Source: Watersipora subatra (Eukaryota > Bryozoa > Gymnolaemata > Cheilostomatida > Watersiporidae). Taken from it: 64,000 nt of DNA. How positions within the stretch are numbered: position 1 is the first letter of the stretch; every line of letters starts with the position of its first letter. The notes under the pieces are model-generated. The model saw nothing but the letters and a program-made list of their open reading frames with translations, did not search any database and was not told where the DNA came from. The stretch lies in the NCBI RefSeq assembly GCF_963576615.1, contig NC_088711.1, forward strand, positions 22,104,182-22,168,181. The letters run 5' to 3'. The position numbers and the translations under genes are program-made. Shown here piece by piece: positions 1 through 10,232 of this stretch.

Positions 1-286
1 AAGGCTGAAGAAGTAAACATGCTGAGAGCTACGACCATCACTGACAAGTATGTAGGCCTACTGCACTAGTCTTAATGACATGATATTTGTCAGCAAAGAG
101 CCAATTGGTTTAAAAAGTGGTGGTATTCTCATAAGCCAACCGAACTATTGGAGACGGTAATCGTATAAAAATATCAACACTCAAGCAATATATGCTGTTG
201 TTTTGAAAAACTGTCAAGAGAGCGAAGAGAGTGTCCGAGTACCAGACCCATGGCCATACCATAAATTGTGACAGTTTTATATACTA
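1..286. other. Unique left flank of the tandem array
   Basis: No gene or repeat recognised. This sequence does not recur at the start of the second and third units, so it marks the outer edge of the amplified segment. Confidence 0.5.
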
Positions 287-294
287 GTGTGGAT

Positions 295-1049
295 CAGGCC
301 CGTATTCCCTGAGACGGCTGGCCGGCTGAGCCGCCCCAACTTTCTAGTGATTTTTGGCGGCTAAGTACTAAGAATTTCAGTCTAAGCTCATCACTCGGAA
401 TTTCCAGCAACTAATTTTCTAGCGACTAGCTTTCTATATTGTCTCTAAGGTGATCTCGCAAAATGACTGATCTTGTGAGAGTTTGTTAAGAAATGGAAAC
501 TGAGCTTTATTACTTCTAGTGGGAGTGTGAAGAAGACTCCCAAACTTGCATTTTCCTTATCATAATATAACGAATCAAAACATCGATGAGGAGCACTATG
601 GGGCAGTCTCGTCTAAATAATCTTTTAACATTACAAATATATAAATATGTTGAAATAGATACAGAATCAGTTGTGAAAGATTTCTGCCATGGACACATTG
701 ACAGAACAAGAGCTATTGCAATAAAAAGTAATAGCTCTTGTTCTGTTAATATCTTGTACAGAAATCTGTAGTGTCATGAGTTTTATATCGCAATTTAATT
801 ACCGTTCATTGAATAAAGAAATTTTTGCCTGCCATGAACCATAAACAATATATTTATGCAGATTTTGATGCTTACAATTGATGGCATTTATGCATACCTT
901 GAGGGTTGTTGATGCTTAAAAGGTCTAGAGCTTCTTGGCGCTGCCCCGAACCTCGTTCGGGGGTTTACACCGCCCCCAAACCACCAGGTGTCCATAACTA
1001 GTTGCCTAACATTTGCCGCCCCAACTTGCAACCAGGAAATACAGGCCTG
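295..1049. mobile_element. hAT-like non-autonomous element (complete in unit 1)
   Basis: The ends are near-perfect 16-bp inverted repeats, CAGGCCCGTATTCCCT on the left and the complement of CAGGCCTGTATTTCCT on the right. They are flanked by GTGTGGAT (287-294) and GTGTGGGT (1050-1057), a 7/8 match to an 8-bp target duplication. An 8-bp duplication with CAG-type ends is typical of hAT elements. No transposase is visible inside. An internal hairpin lies at 701-746. Truncated copies occupy 6466-7206 and 13392-14132 and lack the left 16 bp. Confidence 0.6.
701..746. repeat. Hairpin inside the hAT-like element
   Basis: ACAGAACAAGAGCTATT at 701-717 is followed after a short A-rich loop by its complement at 730-746. 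Outer arms GATTTCTG/CAGAAATC extend the fold. It recurs in units 2 and 3 (about 6857 and 13783). Confidence 0.75.
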
Positions 1050-1057
1050 GTGTGGGT

Positions 1058-2174
1058 CCCTATCTAAGTCTGAAGGCGCTGTATGAATAACTGTTGTTAT
1101 TCTGAAAATAACTATTTTATTTGATATTTTTATTCCAACTACAGTGTGTTTTTATATTTGCTATTTGTATCAATAAAATACGTCTGAATTTTTTTATCAT
1201 AATTACAAACAAAACTGGCTTGCAGTCATGTTGAGACTGCCTTCTAACTTTTAATAACATGCTCTACTGTTATTTTTTATGTAGAGCGGCCCTCTAATGT
1301 TACATGTATATTCATTCGAGCTCACACGAGATAGCCGATATGCAAGAAGGACAACCTCGAGAAAACAATTCTCTTACATAGTACACTCAGTAGCATTCGC
1401 TATTTTTTGCATCCAACAACTTTTCATTTAACAACAGTAACGCAATTCAAATTCTCTTTCCTCCCTCTGGTTTTATTTACCTCATTGGTTCTTCATTTGA
1501 TTATTTAATGCTATTGGTTCTTCATTTCATTCTCTAACGCTTTTGGCTAAGCTGTAAAATGTCGATTGCACTTTTTACAGCTGGTGCCATCATAGTAGGC
1601 AAAATTTGTATTACTTTGCAGTAGAATGAAAAGAGATTAAAAGGGAGGCAACTTATTTTGCAACTTTGCTATCCCCTCTGTTTGATTTTGAATTTCAATT
1701 GCACAAGTACGATCTTATTGGACTACTTTCTCGCTATTTTATTAAAACGCTGAAAGCAACAACATAAAAATAATTAAGAACCATATTAGGCTAATAGTAG
1801 CTCCTTGTTTAACACTTTCTTGATACTCCAACATTATGTAGAAAATGGTTCGCAATTTATGACAGTTTATGAACAACTAGTTTTAGGCCAAAAGTTGTGC
1901 CTAGCCATGCCGATAAAAGTTTCTTATTATTTGTGCGAAATGCTACACGTAGGAGTTTTGCTCGGCCAAAAAAATTGTTTGTACACTAATATCAAATAGT
2001 TCAGCAGTGCAGACATTGGGTTGAGGTCGGACGGCGTTGTGGAAGGTACTGCACAGCCAGAAGATCAACAAGTAACAATCAGAATGAAACTGGCTGAGCA
2101 AATAATGCAAATATTTTTGTTTCAAGGCTTCAATGGCATTCAAAGATGAAAGGGGAGTTATTGACATAAACGCG
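1058..2174. other. Unit DNA with no recognised gene
   Basis: AT-rich sequence repeated in all three units. Short frames are present, but they are conserved only because the whole DNA is duplicated. Nothing else recognised. Confidence 0.4.
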
Positions 2175-2557
2175 AGTGCAGAGTAGTGCAGAGTGGTGCA
2201 GAGTAGTGCAGAGTAGTGCAGAGTGTTGCAGAGTGGTGCAGAGTAGTGCAAAGTGTTGCAGAGTAGTGCAGAGTGGTGCAGAGTGGTGCAGAGTGGTTCA
2301 GAGTAGTGCAGAGTGGTGCAGAGTGGTGCAGAGTGATGCAGAGTGGTGCAGAGTGGTGCAAAGTAGTGCAGAGTGGTGCAGAGTGGTGCAGAGTGGTGCA
2401 GAGTGATGCAGAGTAGTGCAGAGTGGTGCAGAGTAGTGCAGAGTAGTGCAAAGTGGTGCAAAGTAGTGCAGAGTGTTGCAGAGTAGCGCAGAGTAGTGCG
2501 GAGTGGTGCGGAGTGGTGCAGAGTGGTGCAGAGTATTGCAGAGTAGTGCAGAGTAGT
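2175..2557. repeat. 10-bp minisatellite array, unit 1
   Basis: About 38 copies of GTGCAGAGTR, with R alternating between A and G and occasional GTGCGGAGTG or TTGCAGAGT variants. Because 10 is not divisible by 3 and the unit has no stop, long frames appear on both strands. They encode the same 10-residue repeat in every frame and should not be read as genes. The array lies about 750 bp beyond the stop codon of the precursor gene. Confidence 0.95.
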
Positions 2558-3089
2558 CAAATGGATTTGACAGTTGCAAGTTGCATCAAGCATGCTGACC
2601 AATCAGAGAGACGCATACCGAAGCCAATCAAAGTTTGAGGCTTCAAGCATAGCAGAATAATAGAGAGAACTGTCAATAAAATAAATAGAGAGGAGTTGGC
2701 TTCTAAAAGGCAGCTGACTACTCGTTCAGAATCTGTTGCTTTAAAGCGTACACAGGTTATGTTATTTGACATATACGCTCACTGTTGCGCGAGAATCTGC
2801 GTTTGGGTGTGTGTTACATGCGTGTGTCACATGCATCATCTTTTATCCCATTTTTCTCGCACCTAACCTTGTTGTACTGTCATGTATGTCTGGCCACTTC
2901 ATGCAATTTTATGTAGTATCTTTACAACCCAAGAAGCAAATTTGCAGGTGACAGTTATAATTAAGTCCATTACTGCCAGTACGTATATCAGTCCAGCCTC
3001 GAAATTCTGTGTCATTAAGAAGAGTATCTACAGCTATGTGTGTGTCAAGGATTTGTAATATTTACTAGAAAGGAACAAGTTTCATTAAT

Positions 3090-3095
3090 TTTATT
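3090..3095 (-). promoter_or_regulatory. Poly(A) signal AATAAA of precursor gene 1
   Basis: TTTATT on the plus strand reads AATAAA on the coding strand about 215 bp past the stop. The inverted gene copy has AATAAA at the matching place. Units 2 and 3 read AATGAA here. Confidence 0.45.
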
Positions 3096-3146
3096 TAATG
3101 TTAGAAGCAAAAGATATCACGTACACTTCTACTAGATATAAAGTAA

Positions 3147-3186
3147 CAGAGTCATTATGGGCTGCCTGCAGCCCATAATGACTCTG
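3147..3186. repeat. Perfect 18-bp hairpin, unit 1 only
   Basis: CAGAGTCATTATGGGCTG (3147-3164), loop CCTG, then its exact complement (3169-3186). Units 2 and 3 keep only the left arm and jump to CAGCCTAGTATAAC, so they carry a deletion of the right arm or unit 1 gained it. Confidence 0.85.
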
Positions 3187-3308
3187 AGAGTTAATGTTAG
3201 TATAACTAGTTTTAGTATAACAGAGTTATAATAAAACAACAAAATCAAAGTATTGCCGCTGGCCATGCTGACTGGCCATGCTGACTAGGGTGGTTTCACT
3301 CATCATGT

Positions 3309-4577
3309 TTACTTTGTTACTGTCACATCTGTGTCGTCTACTTCTGTTGTGAATTCTGGGCATGCTAAAATGAAATGAACAGCATTAAAACTAAAATAGA
3401 GTTACTATATCTATTACACTTACCTATTCAATATTATATAAACAGTCAAATCTATACACAGACATCTTATTAACCTCACATGAATTCTTCACAAGCTCCT
3501 TTGGCTACGGTCATGACTCCTAAACCAAAAACTAATAAAACTTAAACCACTAATTTTTTACGAAACTGAACACATAAAATTTTTTCATACAACCTCTAAC
3601 AATTATTTTGAAAATATTACTGCTGGCTTTTTTAACAGTGCTTAAGCTAACACCCGGTTTCTTGACAGAGAAACGTATATTAAACACTACATATCAAACC
3701 ATTTATCTTGTTGGATTGATTAACTGTTTCCCTTTTTATGATTCTTGTATGGCATAATTTGGAAAACGTTTCTGTTTGAAATGAAGTAGTAGCTTACAAA
3801 ATACTAAAAATATATATAAAGTTATAGCACTTATACAAATTTGCAAACCGCCAATCAAAGAGTAAACATTTTGTTGATTTGTCAATCCCGATTCAAGTCG
3901 TTATCTGAATTTTATCAGCAGTTTTGTAGAGGAAAAATCTGGGACAATCCTTACTTAATAATAATGAAATAATAAAAATAATTATCATGTGATTTTTATA
4001 AAAAGAAATGGTTTATATAACTGCTAGACTGATAGTACCTTGGTTCTCCTCTAAATAGTCTCTATGGAATGTCAGGTACTTCCAGCTGTTCTTCTTATTA
4101 CCACCTCGACCTCTTCTAGAATATAAATAGATCAAACATAGTAGTTGTAGACAGTCATTAGCTATAATATATAAGATCATAAAATGCTATACACCATTTA
4201 AATAAACCAATAATAAGATGGTTGCAGAGACTACGAGTGACTCTTACTTACCCAGATCGCTTTTGTCTTACTTCCTCCACCTCATCATCATCATCGTCAT
4301 CATCATCATCCTCTTCAGAAGAGCTCTTACTGTTCTCTTTGGGTCTTCTGCCAGACAATTCACTCCACTCATCTAGCTCTTCCATCAGTTGATCAACATA
4401 CTTCTCTCCACAAGTCGCAGTTATGTTGGCTATTAACTCCTGAATCTCAGCCTTCAGTTCCTGCTTTTCTCCTTTTCTCTCACCGCCTCTCCCTCTTCCG
4501 ACCGCTTTTGCCTCAGTTCCGCTCTGCACCAGCAGAACACAGGCTACAACGAAACTCATCAGAAAGACTACCTTCAT
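3309..4577 (-). CDS. Secreted acidic peptide precursor, gene 1 (three exons)
   Basis: Exons (coding order) 4577-4252, 4115-4039 and 3364-3309, with phases 2 and 1 and splice sites GTAAGT/TTCTAG and GTACTA/TTTTAG. The product is about 152 residues. Residues 1-23 form a signal peptide (MKVVFLMSF...TEA). Then come GRGRGG, a Lys/Glu-rich helical stretch, the sequon NIT, one Cys, a Ser/Glu segment, nine Asp residues and EVEEVRQKR. RQKR fits the furin rule R-X-K/R-R, so cleavage would release a 45-residue peptide starting SGRGRGG and holding a single Cys near residue 29. No family recognised. The architecture resembles secreted prepropeptides (hormones, defence or matrix peptides), but the function is unknown. 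The exon 2 and 3 assignment rests on splice motifs and on conservation in all four copies. Confidence 0.75.
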
Positions 4578-4623
4578 GTTGAACGGTGGAGTGTAAGTGA
4601 TGCATATTCCAGCAGCCAGAGGT

Positions 4624-4680
4624 CTTTTATATACAGACAGTACAATGAGTCACATAAAGCTGACCAGAGTGATGACGTCA
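4624..4680 (-). promoter_or_regulatory. Promoter of precursor gene 1: TATA, AP-1-like and CRE-like sites
   Basis: On the coding strand: CRE palindrome TGACGTCA (4680-4673), AP-1-like TGACTCA (4652-4646) and TATATAAAAGA (4633-4624), about 50 bp before the ATG. The same order and spacing occur at all four genes. Confidence 0.75.
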
Positions 4681-4943
4681 CTACTGACTGCACATACACA
4701 CTAGTAATCAATAGCCTCTGAATAGAGCTGTGAAGTGTCTATTGTTGGGAGCTGAGCCGTTCCAGGACTCAGTTTATATCAATTAGCTACTAAAGGCGTG
4801 GCAATATTTGCAGTAGGTTTGACGACTGTTGCTAGATGTACATGTATATAAAGAGATTATTAAACTTTTTTGTGATTTTTTACCTACGCGCATGACGCAG
4901 GTTATGATGTGTCAGCTTTTAGTTGTATTAGTTGCTGAAGTCT

Positions 4944-4978
4944 GACGTCTGTCTGATGTTAAATCTAAGACAGACGTC
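4944..4978. repeat. Inverted repeat upstream of precursor gene 1
   Basis: GACGTCTGTCT (4944-4954) and AGACAGACGTC (4968-4978), with further partial copies to about 5000. It lies about 370 bp upstream of the start codon and is conserved in units 2 and 3. Confidence 0.6.
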
Positions 4979-5511
4979 TGACATCTGTCTTAAACAGACG
5001 TTGCTTATCAGCTTATCAGCAGTTGCTTATTTGTCAATCTTTTATAATAACAAAGTTTTATTTTAGAAAATTATGTGCACATAAGTTTTCTAGTACATAT
5101 TACGAGGAATTCAAACAGGCCTGTTAGATGCCTGTTGGATTTATCTCTTTTTTAAGAAGCAAACAGCCATGTCACACGCTGCCAGACCTATGCACGGCGA
5201 CAAATATACATTTACTATAGCATTCGTGTTGTTTAGCACGGGTATGCGCCATGTACCTTAATTGATTTATGATTTATAGCTTAATGTTGCAAGGATATTA
5301 AAAAAACTAGGAACAGCTCAAATTAACATATTCTTTAAAAGGCCATTGGCCTCCATCTGTGGCAATTCAGAATAGTATTATTTATAATAATGAGCAAATT
5401 GAGAATACTGCAAGACTTGCATTTCTTCTGTCCTATTGGTATGTTCTCTGCACACATGGACATAGTTATTTATGTTTGTGTGAGCGTTGGTTGGTATACT
5501 AAACTACCCAT

Positions 5512-5546
5512 GTGTATATTGAGCTATCGGGATGCTCAATATACAC
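5512..5546. repeat. Inverted repeat GTGTATATTGAGC
   Basis: A 13-bp arm at 5512-5524 and its complement at 5534-5546, followed by a third, direct near-copy at about 5561. It recurs near 12438 and 19209. The 62-codon frame just after it (5556-5744, and counterparts at 12482 and 19253) changes mostly at amino-acid-altering sites between units, so I do not call it a gene. Confidence 0.6.
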
Positions 5547-6002
5547 CCAAGCTAAGTGTATATTGAACAACTCTGTTTTTATTTACCAAACCACTGTAAT
5601 GTGAGTGAATTTATTAAGACAAATAATCTGAAGGCGGGTTTGCGTGAAATACCAGCTTTTAGGCGATGGATTGATAATAATAAAAAAATATATTTGAATG
5701 CAAACCAAATGCTAGCAATGTTCAGTATTGCAAGACAAACTTGAAAACTCTTGAATACTTTTCATTTAACTTGAAAGTTTGAAAACGTTTGTCCTGGAAA
5801 CTATTGCTATATCACTACAGAAGACTAAAGTTCGATTGAAAGGGGCTGACAATTGCTCAATGATGCATGCTTGAAAGCTTGGTCATGCACGTTTAGTCAT
5901 TTTGCTGGCAACATTTGCTATCATAATAGATTATTATATTAACTTAAATAAGATTCTATAAAAACCTTTTATATTATGTGACACATAGCGGAGTGGATGG
6001 TT

Positions 6003-6091
6003 GGCTACATAGCTAGAATAGCTATGTAGCCATCCATAATAAACGGACAAGCATTTTTTTATTTCCCATAATAAAAAATGCTTGTCCGTTT
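6003..6091. repeat. Two adjacent hairpins
   Basis: GGCTACATAGCTA/TAGCTATGTAGCC (6003-6031), then an A-rich arm AAACGGACAAGCATTTTTTT with its complement (6041-6091). Both are kept in units 2 and 3 and look like a short foldback element. Confidence 0.7.
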
Positions 6092-6117
6092 GTCCTAAGG
6101 CACCATGTAAAGTTAAA

Positions 6118-6190
6118 AAAAAATTGCTTAGTGGATGATTTGAACTCACGACATCCAGCTTGGCCACTCGAAAAGCTTACCCTCAGCTTA
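6118..6190 (-). repeat. tRNA-like SINE remnant
   Basis: The minus strand has GAGTTCAAATC, close to the pol III B box, preceded by TGGCCAAGCTGG, which looks like an A box. The two boxes are only about 20 bp apart, too close for a working tRNA, so this is at best a decayed SINE. Counterparts lie near 13045 and 19830. Confidence 0.35.
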
Positions 6191-6435
6191 TTGTCCACTT
6201 CCAGTTTATCAGAATAGTTGTGTGCATTCTTATTTTGTGTGCATTATTGGTACATCTGACAATCTCTCACAGAACTGCTAGGGTTTTTGTTACAATAATT
6301 GATGTTTGTTATTGACCACTGCTACAGCTGATGCGTAAGCATGCCAAATGATCAGCGATTATTCTATGAAGGAATTACTCTAAATTAAATAAGGTTGTCT
6401 GCCCCTGTTTCTACAAAATTAAGTCTTTGTCGCTC

Positions 6436-6465
6436 TTGCAACTACATGTATACATATAGTTGCAA
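6436..6465. repeat. Palindrome at the unit 1/unit 2 junction
   Basis: TTGCAACTA (6436-6444), a 12-bp spacer, then TAGTTGCAA (6457-6465). It sits exactly where unit 2 begins. The same palindrome is at 13362-13391 between units 2 and 3. Only its left half is present at the end of unit 3. Confidence 0.8.
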
Positions 6466-8332
6466 GAGACGGCTGGCCGGCTGAGCCGCCCCAACTTTCT
6501 AGTGATTTTTGGCGGCTAAGTACTAAGAATTGCAGTCTAAGCTCATTCATTCGGAATTTCCAGCAACTAATTTTCTAGCGACTAGCGTTCTATATTGTCT
6601 CCAAGGTGATCTCGCAAAACGACTGATCTTGTGAGAGTTTGTTAAGACTTGGAAACTGAGCTTTATTGCTTCTAGTGGGAGTGTGAAGAAGACTCCCAAA
6701 CTTGCATTTTCCTTACCATAATATAACGAATCAAAACATCGATGAGGAGCACTATGGGGCAGTCTCGTCTAAATAATCTTTTAACATTACAAATATATAA
6801 ATATGTTGAAATAGATACAGAATCAGTTGTGAAAGATTTCTGCCATGGACACATTGACAGAACAAGAGCTATTGCAATAAAAAAGTAATAGCTCTTGTTC
6901 TGTTAATATCTTGTACAGAAATCTGTAGTGTCATGAGTTTTATATCGCAATTTAATTACCGTTCATTGAATAAAGAAATTTTTGCCTGCCATGAACCATA
7001 AACAATATATTTATGCAGATTTTGATGCTTACAATTGATGGCATTTATGCATACGTTGAGGGTTGTTGATGCTTAAAAGGTCTAGAGCTTCTTGGCGCTG
7101 CCCCGAACCTCGTCCGGGGGTTTACACCGCCCCCAAACCACCAGGTGTCCATAACTAGTTGCCTAACATTTGCCGCCCCAACTTGCAACCAGGAAATACA
7201 GGCCTGGTGTGGGTCTCTATCTAAGTCTGAAGGCGCTGTATGAATAACTGTTGTTATTCTGAAAATAACTATTTTATTTGATATTTTTATTCCAACTACA
7301 GTGTGTTTTTATATTTGCTATTTGTATCAATAAAATACGTCTGAATTTTTTTATCATAATTACAAACAAAACTGGCTTGCAGTCATGTTGAGACTGCCTT
7401 CTAACTTCTAATAACATGCTCCACTGTTATTTTTTATGTAGAGCGGCCCTCTAATGTTACATGTACATTCATTCGAGCTCACACGAGATAGCCGATATGC
7501 AAGAAGGACAACCTCGAGAAAACAATTCTCTTACATAGTACACTCAGTAGCATTCGCTATTTTTTGCATCCAACAACTTTTCATTTAACAACAGTAACGC
7601 AATTCAAATTCTCTTTCCTCCCTCCAGTTTTATTTGCCTCATTGGTTCTTCATTTGATTATTTAATGCTATTGGTTCTTCATTTCATTCTCTAACGCTTT
7701 TGGCTAAGCTGTAAAATGTCGATTGCACTTTTTACAGCTGGTGCCATCATAGTAGGAAAAATTTGTATTACATTGCAGTAGAATGAAAAGAGATTAAAAG
7801 GGAGGCAACTTATTTTGCAACTTTGCTATCCCCTCTGTTTGATTTTGAATTTCAATTGCACAAGTACGATCTTATTGGACTACTTTCTCGCTATTTTATT
7901 AAAACGCTGAAAGCAACAACATAAAAATAATTAAGAACCATATTAGGCTAATAGTAGCTCCTTGTTTAACACTTTCTTAATACTCCAACATTATGTAGAA
8001 AATGATTCGCAATTTATGACAGTTTATGAACAACTAGTTTTAGGCTCCAAGTTGTGCCTAGCCACTTGGATAAAAGTTTCTTATTATTTGTGCGAAATGC
8101 TACACGTAGGAGTTTTGCTCGGCCAAAAAAATTGTTTGGACACTAATATCAAATAGTTCAGCAGTGCAGACATTGGGTTGAGGTCGGACGGCGTTGTGGA
8201 AGGTACTGCACAGCCAGAAGATCAACAAGTAACAATCAGAATGCAACTGGCTGAGCAAATAATGCAAATATTTTTGTTTCAAGGCTTCAATGGCATTCAA
8301 AGATGAAAGGGAAGTTATTGACATAGACACGA

Positions 8333-9534
8333 GTGCAGAGTAGTGCAGAGTAGTGCAGAGTAGTGCAGAGTAGTGCAGAGTAGTGCAGAGTGGTGCAGAG
8401 TAGTGCATAGTAGTGTAGAGTAGTGCAGAGTGGTGCAGAGTAGTGCAGAGTAGTGTAGAGTGGTGCAGAGTGGTGTAGAGTGGTGCAGAGCGGTGCAAAG
8501 TGGTGCAGAGTAGTGCAGAGTGGTGCAGAGCAGTGCAGAGTGGTGCAGAGTGGTGCAGAGTGGTGCAGAGTAGTGCAGAGTGGTGCAGAGTAGTGCAGAG
8601 TGGTGCAGAGTAGTGCATAGTGGTGCAGAGTAGTGCAGAGTAGTGCAGAGTGGTGCAGAGGGGTGTAGAGTGTTGCAGAGTAGCGCAAAGTGGTGCAGAG
8701 TAGTGCAGAGTGATGCAGAGTGGTGCAGAGTAGCGCAGAGTGGTGCAGAGTAGTGCAGAGTGGTGCAGAGTAGTGCAGAGTGGTGCAGAGTAGTGCAGAG
8801 TAGTGCAGAGTGGTGCAGAGTGGTGCAGAGTAGTGCAGAGTAGTGCAGAGTGGTGCAGAGTAGTGCAGAGTGGTGCAGAGTAGTTCAGAGTGGTGCAGAG
8901 TGATGCAGAGTGGTGCAGAGTAGTGCAGAGTAGTGCAGAGTGTTGCAGAGTGGTGCAGAGTACTGCAGAGTAGTGCAGAGTGTTGCAGAGTAGTGCAGAG
9001 TGGTGCAAAGTGGTGCAGAGTGGTGCAGAGTAGTGCAGAGTGGTGCAGAGTGGTGCAGAGTGGTGCAGAGTGATGCAGAGTGGTGCAGAGTGGTGCAGAG
9101 TAGTGCAGAGTGGTGCAGAGTGGTGCAGAGTAGTGCAGAGTAGTGCAGAGTAGTGCAGAGTGGTGCAGAGTAGTGCAGAGTGGTGCAGAGTAGTGCAGAG
9201 TACTGCAGAGTAGTGCAGAGTGTTGCAGAGTAGTGCAGAGTGGTGCAAAGTGGTGCAGAGTGGTGCAGAGTAGTGCAGAGTGGTGCAGAGTGGTGCAGAG
9301 TGATGCAGAGTGGTGCAGAGTGGTGCAGAGTAGTGCAGAGTGGTGCAGAGTGGTGCAGAGTTGTGCAGAGTAGTGCAGAGTAGTGCAGAGTGGTGCAGAG
9401 TAGTGCAGAGTGGTGCAGAGTAGTGCAGAGTGGTGCAGAGTGGTGCAGAGTAGTGCAGAGTGGTGCAGAGTAGTGCAGAGTAGTGCGGAGTAGTGCGGAG
9501 TGGTGCGGAGTGGTGCGGAGTAGTGAAGAGTAGT
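8333..9534. repeat. 10-bp minisatellite array, unit 2
   Basis: About 120 copies of the same GTGCAGAGTR unit. A higher-order period of 240 bp is visible: the rare variant TACTGCAGAG recurs at 8961 and 9201 in the same context. Reading frames of up to 430 residues across it are by-products of the repeat. Confidence 0.95.
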
Positions 9535-10232
9535 CAAATGGATTTGACAGTTGCAAGTTGCGTCAAGCATGCTGACCAATCAGAGAGACGCATACCGAAG
9601 CCAATCAAAGTTTGAGGCTTCAAGCATAGCAGAATAATAGAGAGAACTGTCAATAAAATAAATAGAGAGGAGTTGGCTTCTAAAAGGCAGCTGACTACTT
9701 GTTCAGAATCTGTTGCTTTAAAGCGTACACAGGTTATATTATTTGACATATACGCTCACTGTTCCGCGAGAATCTGCGTTTGGGTGTGTGTTACATGCGT
9801 GTGTCACATGCATCATCTTTTATCCCATTTTTCTCGCACCTAACCTTGTTGTACTGTCACGTATGTCTGGCCACTTCGTGCAATTTTATGTAGTATCTTT
9901 ACAACGCAAGAAGCAAATTTGCAGGTGACAGTTATAATTAGGTCCATTACTGCCAGTACGTATATCAGTCCAGCCTCGAAATTCTGTGTCATTAAGAAGA
10001 GTATCTACAGCTATGTGTGTGTCAAGGATTTGTAATATTTACTAGAAAGAAACAAGTTTCATTAATTTCATTTAATGTTAGAAGCAAAAGATATCACGTA
10101 CACTTCTACTAGATATAGAGTAACAGAGTCATTATGGGTGCCTGCAGCCTAGTATAACAGAGTTATAATAAAATAACAAAATCAAAGTATTGCCGCTGGC
10201 CATGCTGACTAGGGCGGTTTCACTCGTCATGT

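Larger units (their letters stand above)
311..6465. repeat. Tandem segmental duplication, unit 1
   Basis: First of three head-to-tail copies of a segment that starts with GAGACGGCTGG. It is shorter than unit 2 (6155 versus 6926 bp), mostly because its 10-bp minisatellite is shorter. It carries a hAT-like element, the minisatellite, one secreted-precursor gene on the minus strand, and several hairpins. Most positions are identical to unit 2. Confidence 0.95.

Noticed and set aside
516-698. 60-codon frame conserved in all three units
   Set aside because: It lies inside the hAT-like element, has no motif, and is as conserved as non-coding unit DNA.
5556-5744. 62-codon frame (FRRWIDNNKKIYLN...) in all three units
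   Set aside because: Unit 3 differs mainly by amino-acid-changing substitutions, so there is no sign of coding constraint.
6118-6190. A functional tRNA gene
   Set aside because: A- and B-box-like motifs are too close together and no cloverleaf can be formed.
8100-9579. Long minus-strand frames (382 and 430 residues, also 449 at 15026-16375 and 219 at 1943-2602) with HHSALLCTTL repeats
   Set aside because: They follow from a stop-free 10-bp repeat that is open in every minus-strand frame, and the flanking parts are conserved only through segmental duplication.
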